Assembly (NCBI GenBank): GCA_020851915.1
Contig: JADZBT010000185.1
Location: forward strand, 1 to 6,970
Reading direction: 5' to 3'
Length of the DNA stretch: 6,970 nt
Source of the DNA: Alphaproteobacteria bacterium
Lineage (GTDB): Bacteria > Pseudomonadota > Alphaproteobacteria > Rickettsiales > RI-342
Shown here: positions 1-5,054 of the stretch, in pieces
Position numbering within the stretch: the stretch's first letter is position 1
How the letters are laid out: each line of letters starts with the position of its first letter
Notes under the pieces: generated by a model
Told to the model about the DNA's origin: nothing
Database searches by the model: none
What the model saw: only the letters and a program-made list of their open reading frames with translations
Made by a program: the position numbers and the translations under genes

Positions 1-121
1 ATTTCAGGTCGATGTCGAGATAGGGGAGGATGAGCTTCTTCTTGATGAGCGCCCAGATGATGCGCGTCATCTCGTCGCCGTCGATCTCCACCAGCGGGTT
101 GGTTACTTTGATCTTCGCCAT
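1..121 (-). CDS. icd: NADP-dependent isocitrate dehydrogenase, N-terminal fragment
   Basis: Only the first 40 codons are inside the window; the gene runs off base 1. The protein begins MAKIKVTNPLVEIDGDEMTR and continues IIWALIKKKLILPYLDIDLK. The IDGDEMTRIIW block followed by PYLD.DL is the N-terminal signature of the homodimeric NADP-isocitrate dehydrogenase subfamily shared by many alphaproteobacteria and eukaryotes (about 400 residues). The enzyme oxidatively decarboxylates isocitrate to 2-oxoglutarate with NADP+ in the cytoplasm. Two ATGs are adjacent, at 124 and 121. The Shine-Dalgarno AAGGAG (133-128) is 3 nt from the first and 6 nt from the second, and family members usually start MAKIKV, so I chose 121. 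It lies directly downstream of another isocitrate dehydrogenase from a different subfamily. The family call is firm although catalytic residues are outside the window. Confidence 0.93.
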   Translation of the reverse strand, partial: MAKIKVTNPLVEIDGDEMTRIIWALIKKKLILPYLDIDLK

Positions 122-142
122 CATGCTCTCCTTTATGTTACC

Positions 143-218
143 GTCATTCCCGCGAAAGCGGGAATCCAGGGCAATAGAGCGCTAGATGGCCCTAGATCCC
201 AGCGTTCGCTGGGATGAC
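143..218. repeat. 76-bp double-hairpin palindromic repeat, copy 1
   Basis: The element starts GTCATTCC and ends GGGATGAC. It contains two perfect 8-bp hairpins: ATTCCCGC / GCGGGAAT with loop GAAA (146-165) and ATCCCAGC / GCTGGGAT with loop GTTC (196-215). Between them CCAGGGC (166-172) can pair with GCCCTAG (189-195) with one mismatch, so the whole unit can fold into a larger structure. Copy 2 at 4967-5042 is the same length, in the opposite orientation, and matches except mainly in the central spacer and one loop. It is non-coding and ends 9 bp before the Shine-Dalgarno of the NADP-isocitrate dehydrogenase gene. Hairpins with the TTCCCGC...GCGGGAA core are widespread intergenic repeats in proteobacteria. 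I infer a small non-autonomous or REP-like element; no transposase is present. Confidence 0.88.
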
Positions 219-226
219 AAGAATTT

Positions 227-261
227 ACCTAACGCCCAATACCTAACACCTAATGCCCATC
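227..261. repeat. Degenerate heptanucleotide tandem repeat
   Basis: Five consecutive 7-bp units can be read on the plus strand: ACCTAAC, GCCCAAT, ACCTAAC, ACCTAAT, GCCCATC. Two types alternate loosely (ACCTAAY and GCCCAWY). The array begins 8 bp after the end of the 76-bp repeat and its last two bases overlap the TGA stop of the 483-residue isocitrate dehydrogenase gene. On the transcribed (minus) strand it is rich in GG and GGG runs. No function is evident. Confidence 0.6.
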
Positions 262-1711
262 ACTCCCCCTGACTCATCGTAAAGCCCGGCACGCCATCGA
301 ACGTATAGAGGTTCTCGATCTTGATGAAGTCGAGGCCCAGCGCCTGCACGTTATTGAGCAGTGTCACAATATCGTGGTGGGTGATGCTCGCACCCTCTTT
401 CTTCGGCAGGTAGCGCCCGCGCCAGCGATCGGCGTAGAAGGGTTCCACATCGACATTCGGCCACACCTTGAGGCCGCGATTGCCGATGAATTTCAGCTCC
501 ATCGGGCCGCAGTCGATAAGCCCCAGCTTCTCGGCGAACTCTTTCACATTCTTGCCCTGCCAGTGATAGAACACATCCACGCCGATGAGCTCTTTCTTCT
601 CTTTGGCGAAGATGGGTGGCTTGCTGGCGATGTCTTCCTTTGGCGCGGGTTTGTATTCCACGGGGGTGAAGGTCTTGGGTTTCTGCCCCAGCCGCTCGAT
701 GACGGCGCTGGCGAATTCCTTGGTTCCCAATTTGGCCTTGCTGGTTTCGGCGTTGAAAATATCCGCCGTATGCTGGCCGTCCTCGATGGTCTTGAGCCAC
801 GCATTGTGGATGAGCGACGCGGCCTCCGGCTGGCCGATATGCACCAGCATCATAATGGCCCCGTTGAGCAGTCCCGACGGGTTGGCGATGTTCTTGCCCG
901 AAATATCCGGCGCCGAACCGTGGATGGCCTCGAACATGGCGAAATTGAGGCCGATGTTGGATGAGCCTGCTAAGCCCACCGATCCGGACACTTCCGCCGC
1001 GACGTCGGAGATGATGTCGCCATAGAGGTTGGTGGTGACGATGACGTCGAACACCTGCGGCTTGCTGGCGATGCGCGCCGTGCCGATGTCGATGATGTAA
1101 TGCTCGTTCTTGATCTGCGGATATTCGAGCGCCACCTTGTCGAATATCTTGTGGAACACGCCGTCGGTCATCTTCATGATGTTGTCTTTGCTCATGCAGG
1201 TGACCTTGCTGCGACCATTACGCACGGCATAGTCGAAGGCATAGCGGATGATACGCTCGCTGCCCGGGCGGCTGATGAGCTTCAGGCACTGGTAGATGTC
1301 ATGCGTCTGGCGGTGCTCGATGCCGGTATAGAGGTCTTCCTCGTTCTCGCGCACGATGACCATGTTGAGGCTGGGCGGGCTGCCCTTCACGAACGGGTAG
1401 TACGACACGCAGGGACGGATGTTGGCGAACAGGCCCAGCGTCTTACGCATGGTGACGTTGAGGCTCTTATAGCCGCCGCCCTGCGGGGTGGTGATGGGCG
1501 ATTTCAGCAGCACCTTGGTGCGGCGCAGGCTCTCCCATGCTTCTGCGGGGATGCCGGTGGTGACGCCGCGCCCATAGACCTTCTCTCCCACCTCGATGAC
1601 CTCGATGGCGAGCTTCGCTTCCGCTTCCGCGAGGATGCGGAGTGTGGCCTCCATGATCTCGGGGCCGATGCCGTCGCCATAGGCTACGGTGATGGGAGTT
1701 GCTTCGGTCAT
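260..1711 (-). CDS. icd: Isocitrate dehydrogenase, Rickettsia/Thermus type with C-terminal extension, probably NAD-preferring
   Basis: This 483-residue cytoplasmic enzyme converts isocitrate to 2-oxoglutarate and CO2 in the TCA cycle. It belongs to the beta-decarboxylating dehydrogenase family. Residues 8-20 give the N-terminal strand (TVAYGDGIGPEIM). The substrate loop is SLNVTMR (S83, N85, R89) followed by R99 and R121; Y128 and K175 correspond to the catalytic Tyr/Lys, and D208, D232 and D236 to the metal ligands. The cofactor loop reads HGSAPDI (264-270). Asp269-Ile270 replaces the Lys-Tyr that binds the NADP phosphate in E. coli, which points to NAD; this is inference, and automated annotation may say NADP. 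Residues from about 345 to 483 form the extra C-terminal domain seen in Rickettsia and Thermus enzymes. An in-frame TTG at 1729 would add six residues, but ATG 1711 has AAAGG (1724-1720) 8 nt upstream and yields the typical N-terminus. A second, NADP-type isocitrate dehydrogenase gene follows 138 bp downstream. Confidence 0.93.
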   Translation of the reverse strand: MTEATPITVAYGDGIGPEIMEATLRILAEAEAKLAIEVIEVGEKVYGRGVTTGIPAEAWESLRRTKVLLKSPITTPQGGGYKSLNVTMRKTLGLFANIRPCVSYYPFVKGSPPSLNMVIVRENEEDLYTGIEHRQTHDIYQCLKLISRPGSERIIRYAFDYAVRNGRSKVTCMSKDNIMKMTDGVFHKIFDKVALEYPQIKNEHYIIDIGTARIASKPQVFDVIVTTNLYGDIISDVAAEVSGSVGLAGSSNIGLNFAMFEAIHGSAPDISGKNIANPSGLLNGAIMMLVHIGQPEAASLIHNAWLKTIEDGQHTADIFNAETSKAKLGTKEFASAVIERLGQKPKTFTPVEYKPAPKEDIASKPPIFAKEKKELIGVDVFYHWQGKNVKEFAEKLGLIDCGPMELKFIGNRGLKVWPNVDVEPFYADRWRGRYLPKKEGASITHHDIVTLLNNVQALGLDFIKIENLYTFDGVPGFTMSQGE

Positions 1712-1734
1712 ACCTTGTACCTTTCTCAATTACG

Positions 1735-1771
1735 CCCTCTCCCCTTGTGGGAGAGGGTGGGGGTGAGGGGG
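1735..1771. repeat. Hairpin repeat of the CCCTCTCCC / GGGAGAGGG type
   Basis: CCCTCTCCC (1735-1743) and GGGAGAGGG (1749-1757) form a perfect 9-bp stem around a CTTGT loop. The flank GTGGGGGTGAGGGGG continues the purine-rich side, giving on the minus strand a CCCTCACCCCCACCC lead-in that is common in dispersed bacterial intergenic repeats. It lies 10 bp upstream of the Shine-Dalgarno of the 483-residue isocitrate dehydrogenase, so it would be in that gene's leader if transcription starts further upstream. No T-run follows it in either direction, so a simple intrinsic terminator is unlikely. Confidence 0.7.
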
Positions 1772-1786
1772 TCTCTTCATATAAGG

Positions 1787-1823
1787 AAGCCCCCACCTTA
1801 ATCCTCCCTCACAAGGGGGGAGG
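1787..1823. repeat. Hairpin repeat of the CCTCCC / GGGAGG type
   Basis: CCTCCC (1803-1808) can pair with GGGAGG (1818-1823) across a 9-nt loop containing CACAAGGG. The preceding AAGCCCCCACCTTAAT (1787-1802) together with this stem resembles a second dispersed proteobacterial repeat that reads CCCCCACC, TTAAT, then a CCTCCC hairpin. It sits 15 bp from the neighbouring CCCTCTCCC repeat and appears to be a separate unit. It is non-coding and its function is unknown. Confidence 0.55.
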
Positions 1824-1839
1824 AAATTATCCACTTATG

Positions 1840-1942
1840 CCATCCCGGCCCCGGCCTGCGCCGGGGTAAACTCCGACCAGGATCTCATCTGTCAAAATGT
1901 TCACCTGTTGCTATAGTAGATTCCCGCCTTCGCGGGAATGAC
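1840..1942. repeat. Composite or decayed relative of the 76-bp double-hairpin repeat
   Basis: The right end is a clear half-copy: ATTCCCGC (1920-1927) and GCGGGAAT (1932-1939) around loop CTTC, followed by GAC to 1942, exactly as at the matching ends of the two 76-bp copies. The left end begins CCATCCCGG and contains a different perfect stem, CCCCGGC / GCCGGGG with loop CTGC (1849-1866). The 53 bp between the hairpins do not match the spacers of the other copies. It could be one diverged element of about 103 bp or two unrelated half-elements. The right hairpin is 33 bp beyond the alaS stop but lacks a following T-run on the transcribed strand. Confidence 0.6.
1867..1895 (-). promoter_or_regulatory. 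Candidate sigma-70 promoter for the 483-residue isocitrate dehydrogenase gene
   Basis: On the minus strand a perfect -35 hexamer TTGACA occupies 1895-1890. After 17 nt comes AGTTTA (1872-1867), which is a poor match to a -10 box. Transcription from here would give a leader of roughly 150 nt that includes the two hairpin repeats. The evidence is the -35 box and its position between alaS and the isocitrate dehydrogenase gene only. Confidence 0.22.
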
Positions 1943-1974
1943 AATGTTGTGATGCGTAAGACAAGCGGTTGTTT

Positions 1975-4641
1975 TTACGCCGAGAGTTGCTTTTGTACAC
2001 TTTGCTTAATCGCAGCGATGGCCTCTGATGCTTTACCTGCATCCGGCCCGCCGGCCTGCGCCATGTCGGCGCGTCCGCCGCCGCCCTTGCCGCCGGTCGC
2101 CTCCGCACCGATGCGGACTAAATCCACGGCACTGAGTTTGCCGGTCAGGTCGTCGGTCACACCGACCACGAGGGAGGCCTTGCCGTTCTCGCCGCTCACC
2201 ACCACCACCACGCCGGAGCCGAGCTGCTTTTTCACCGCGTCGGCGACGCTCTTCAATTCCTTGGCGGGGAGGTCGGGGAAGTTCTTCCCGACGAACCCGA
2301 TGCCGCCGATTTCTTCCTTCTCCGGTGTGCCGGATTCACCGCCGCCACCCAGCGCCAGCTTCTTGCGCGCCGCTTTAAGTTCGTCGTCTAATGCTCTGTT
2401 TTCTTTCTGTATTGTGGACACGCGCTCAGCCAGCTCGCCACGGCTGCATTTGAGTGAATCGGCGATTTCCCGGAGCGCCGTTTCCTGTCCGCTGAGGTAG
2501 TCGAACGCCGCCTGTCCGGTCAGTCCTTCGATGCGCCGTATGCCTGCCGCCAGCGCACTCTCACCCGTCAGTTTGAACAGGCCAATATCGCCGGTGCGTT
2601 TCACATGCGTCCCGCCGCACAGCTCCACCGAGAAATTCGTATCCTTGGGGTCGCCCATCGTCACCACGCGCACCTCGTCGCCGTACTTCTCGCCGAACAG
2701 CGCCATCGCGCCTTTGGCCACGGCATCCTCCGGGCTGGTGATGACGGTGTGGGATTTCGTGTTCTGGCGGATGAGGCGGTTGACCTCCCGTTCAATGTCC
2801 GCGATCTGCTCGCGGGTGATGGATTTGGGGTGGCTGATGTCGAAGCGCAAATAATCCGCCGACACCATCGATCCCTTCTGCGTCACATGCGTGCCCAGCA
2901 GGGTACGCAGCACCTTATGCAGCAGGTGGGTGGCCGAGTGGTTGGCGCGCAGTTTCGCGCGGTGCTCGCCATCGACCGCGAAATGCGCGGTATCGCCCGC
3001 CTTCACCTCTCCCTTGGTCACCGTGCCGATATGCACATGGAGATCGGGCAGGGGCTTCTGCGTGTCGGTGACAGTGATACTTGCCCCGCCCACGGTGATG
3101 ATGCCGACATCGCCCATCTGCCCGCCGGATTCGCCGTAGAACGGCGTCTGGTTGGCGACGAGTGCCACCTTGTCGCCTTTGCCTGCCTTCTGTACGACCT
3201 TGCCATCCACGACCAGCGCGCGGATCTGGCCCTCGGCCTCTTCCGTCTGGTAGCCCAGGAATTCCGTCGCGCCCAGCTTCTCGCGCAGGTCGAACCATAT
3301 CTCTTCCGTCGCGGTGGAGCCGGAGCCTTTCCACGCCGCGCGCGCTTTTTCGCGCTGCGCTTCCATGCACTGTTCGAAGCCGGCGAGATCGACATTCTGG
3401 TTCTGGCCGCGCAATATGTCCTGCGTGAGATCCAGCGGGAAGCCGTAGGTGTCATAGAGTTTGAACGCCACATCGCCGGGCAGAACGCCGCTGCTCTTGA
3501 GCTTGCCGGTTTCCTCTTCCAATAACTTCAGCCCGCGATCGAGCGTCTGCTTGAAGCGTTCTTCCTCGAGCTTCAGCGTTTCGGTCATCAGCGCCTCGGC
3601 GCGGCGGAGTTCCGGGTAGGCGTCGCCCATCTGCGTGAGCAGGTCGGGGACGAGGCGGTGCATCAGCGTGTCCTTGCAGCCCAGCATATGCGCGTGGCGC
3701 ATCGCGCGGCGCATGATACGGCGGAGCACATAGCCGCGCCCCTCGTTGCTGGGCATCACGCCGTCGGCGAGGAGGAAGCAACTGGAGCGCAGGTGGTCGG
3801 CGATGACCTTGTGCGACGGGTTCTTGCTGCCCACATATTCCGTGCCGGATTTCTCGGCGATGGAGCGCATGATGGCGGCGAACAGGTCGATGTCGTAATT
3901 GTCGTGCTTGCCCTGCAGGACGGCGGCGATGCGTTCCAGTCCCATGCCGGTGTCGATGCTGGGTTTGGGGAGCGAGATGCGGTTATCGGGCGCGACCTGC
4001 TCGAACTGCATGAAGACGAGGTTCCATATCTCGATGAAGCGGTCTTCGAACTTGTCTTTGCCGTTGGCGTCGAGCGCCCATTCGCCGGGGCCGGCTTTCT
4101 CGCCGTGGTCGTAGAATATCTCGGAGCAGGGGCCGCAGGGGCCGGTATCGCCCATCGCCCAGAAATTATCCGAGGTGGGGATACGCAATATTTTCTCATC
4201 CGCGAAGCCGGTGACCTTCTTCCAGATGTTAAACGCCTCATCGTCGTTATGATAGACGGTGATGGAGAGGCGCTCCTTGGGGATGCCGTATTCTTTGGTC
4301 AGCAGCTCCCACGCGAAGGGAATCGCGCCTTCCTTGAAATAATCGCCGAAGGAGAAATTACCGAGCATCTCGAAGAACGTATGATGCCGTGCCGTGTATC
4401 CCACATTGTCGAGGTCGTTATGCTTGCCGCCCGCGCGCACGCATTTCTGGCTGGTGGTGGCGCGTTTATAGTTGCGCGTTTCTGCGCCGGTAAACACGTT
4501 CTTGAACTGCACCATGCCCGCGTTGGTGAACATCAGCGTCGGGTCGTTATGCGGCACGAGGGGGCTCGAGCTCACCACTTCGTGGCCGTTCTTCTTGAAG
4601 TAATTCAGGAAGGCGGCGCGGATATCGCTGACGCCGCTCAT
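1975..4641 (-). CDS. alaS: Alanine--tRNA ligase (alanyl-tRNA synthetase)
   Basis: The 888-residue cytoplasmic class II synthetase charges tRNA-Ala with alanine and hydrolyses mischarged Ser- and Gly-tRNA-Ala. The length is normal for bacterial AlaS. The aminoacylation domain shows FTNAGMVQFK (38-47), the motif 2 region TARHHTFFEMLGNFSFGDYF (83-102), DTGPCGPCSEIFYD (165-178) and the motif 3 region SIDTGMGLER (228-237), followed by NEGRGYVLRRIMRRAMRH (299-316). The editing domain has the zinc-binding HSATH (H568, H572) and CGGTH (C675, H679), so proofreading looks intact. A coiled segment around 725-765 leads into the C-Ala domain, ending with GGKGGGGRADMAQAGG (850-865); the usual Pro in GRPDMAQAGG is Ala here. 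ATG 4641 was chosen over an upstream frame extension because it yields the standard N-terminus and overlaps the stop of the preceding gene as ATGA. No strong Shine-Dalgarno precedes it, which fits translational coupling. Confidence 0.98.
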   Translation of the reverse strand: MSGVSDIRAAFLNYFKKNGHEVVSSSPLVPHNDPTLMFTNAGMVQFKNVFTGAETRNYKRATTSQKCVRAGGKHNDLDNVGYTARHHTFFEMLGNFSFGDYFKEGAIPFAWELLTKEYGIPKERLSITVYHNDDEAFNIWKKVTGFADEKILRIPTSDNFWAMGDTGPCGPCSEIFYDHGEKAGPGEWALDANGKDKFEDRFIEIWNLVFMQFEQVAPDNRISLPKPSIDTGMGLERIAAVLQGKHDNYDIDLFAAIMRSIAEKSGTEYVGSKNPSHKVIADHLRSSCFLLADGVMPSNEGRGYVLRRIMRRAMRHAHMLGCKDTLMHRLVPDLLTQMGDAYPELRRAEALMTETLKLEEERFKQTLDRGLKLLEEETGKLKSSGVLPGDVAFKLYDTYGFPLDLTQDILRGQNQNVDLAGFEQCMEAQREKARAAWKGSGSTATEEIWFDLREKLGATEFLGYQTEEAEGQIRALVVDGKVVQKAGKGDKVALVANQTPFYGESGGQMGDVGIITVGGASITVTDTQKPLPDLHVHIGTVTKGEVKAGDTAHFAVDGEHRAKLRANHSATHLLHKVLRTLLGTHVTQKGSMVSADYLRFDISHPKSITREQIADIEREVNRLIRQNTKSHTVITSPEDAVAKGAMALFGEKYGDEVRVVTMGDPKDTNFSVELCGGTHVKRTGDIGLFKLTGESALAAGIRRIEGLTGQAAFDYLSGQETALREIADSLKCSRGELAERVSTIQKENRALDDELKAARKKLALGGGGESGTPEKEEIGGIGFVGKNFPDLPAKELKSVADAVKKQLGSGVVVVVSGENGKASLVVGVTDDLTGKLSAVDLVRIGAEATGGKGGGGRADMAQAGGPDAGKASEAIAAIKQSVQKQLSA

Positions 4642-4955
4642 GCCGCTTTCTCGCCCGCGCTGCACAGGAAATGCGCCGCCACGCGGCAGGGGGTGACGGT
4701 GATCGTCTGCCAGACCTTGCCCGTCACATAAGGCTCCTCGGCCAGCCACGCATCGAGCGCGGCGCGCGACGGATACTCCATAATGAGCGTCGAGCCGATC
4801 ATCGTCCCTGCATCGTCGAGGATGGCTGCGCCCATCAGCGCATTTCCGCTCTCCTTGAGCGAGGCGATGAGTTTCAGGTGCGCGTCGCGATAGGCCATGC
4901 GGCGCTCCGTCGCGCCGCTGTCGGTTCCGTCATAGGCTTGGATGATGAATTGCAT
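4638..4955 (-). CDS. YciI family protein (YCII-related domain)
   Basis: This 105-residue protein matches the small YciI/DGPF-like ferredoxin-fold family. The visible signature is an N-terminal strand MQFIIQAYDG, a conserved RDAHL (about 23-27) containing the family histidine, a glycine-rich strand region LMGAAILDDAGTMIGSTLIM (about 40-59), then an EEPYVTGKVWQTITVTPCRV block (about 72-91) matching the DPYV...G.Y....V.P end of E. coli YciI. The biochemical role of the family is poorly defined; it is soluble and has no signal peptide. ATG 4955 has AGGAG (4964-4960) 4 nt upstream. Its TGA overlaps the alaS ATG by four bases, so the two are very probably one transcript with coupled translation. 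The tail after residue 95 (HFLCSAGEKAA) goes beyond the usual end of the domain and may have grown to reach the alaS start. Confidence 0.88.
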   Translation of the reverse strand: MQFIIQAYDGTDSGATERRMAYRDAHLKLIASLKESGNALMGAAILDDAGTMIGSTLIMEYPSRAALDAWLAEEPYVTGKVWQTITVTPCRVAAHFLCSAGEKAA

Positions 4956-4966
4956 ACTTCTCCTCT

Positions 4967-5042
4967 GTCATCCCAGCGCAAGCTGGGATCCAGGGCCGTC
5001 TGGTGTTCTGCTGCCCTGGATTCCCGCTTTCGCGGGAATGAC
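4967..5042. repeat. 76-bp double-hairpin palindromic repeat, copy 2 (inverted relative to copy 1)
   Basis: It begins GTCATCCC and ends GGGAATGAC. The two perfect 8-bp hairpins are ATCCCAGC / GCTGGGAT with loop GCAA (4970-4989) and ATTCCCGC / GCGGGAAT with loop TTTC (5020-5039). CCAGGGC and GCCCTGG on either side of the spacer are exact inverse complements. Read on the minus strand it lines up with copy 1 (143-218) without a gap over 76 bp, the main differences being the central 14 bp and one loop. It fills most of the gap between recA and the YciI-family gene. Its edge lies immediately next to that gene's Shine-Dalgarno (4966-4960). Confidence 0.9.
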
Positions 5043-5054
5043 GATACTTTCTTG

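Noticed and set aside
1712..1729. TTG start for the 483-residue isocitrate dehydrogenase, adding MRKVQG
   Set aside because: The TTG would consume the Shine-Dalgarno AAAGG at 1724-1720, and the ATG at 1711 has suitable spacing and a typical N-terminus.
1100..1801. Plus-strand open frame of 233 codons opposite the isocitrate dehydrogenase
   Set aside because: It mirrors the codons of the real gene, has no recognisable domain and runs into the repeat cluster.
1735..1942. Intrinsic terminators for alaS
   Set aside because: The stems are strong but none is followed by a T-run on the minus strand, and they match dispersed repeat types instead.
2605..4731. Long open frames on the plus strand (for example 2605-3525 and 3658-4731)
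   Set aside because: They lie antisense to alaS, show no family motifs, and are rich in residues expected from reading GC-rich codons backwards. The minus-strand frame is unambiguously AlaS.
4642..4749. Upstream extension of alaS by 36 codons
   Set aside because: It would overlap the YciI-family gene by over 100 bp and adds a low-quality Gly/Arg-rich leader. The ATG at 4641 gives the standard AlaS N-terminus.
143..5042. CRISPR-like repetition of the TTCCCGC...GCGGGAA motif
   Set aside because: The copies are kilobases apart, in different orientations, each in a separate intergenic gap, with no repeat-spacer array and no cas gene.
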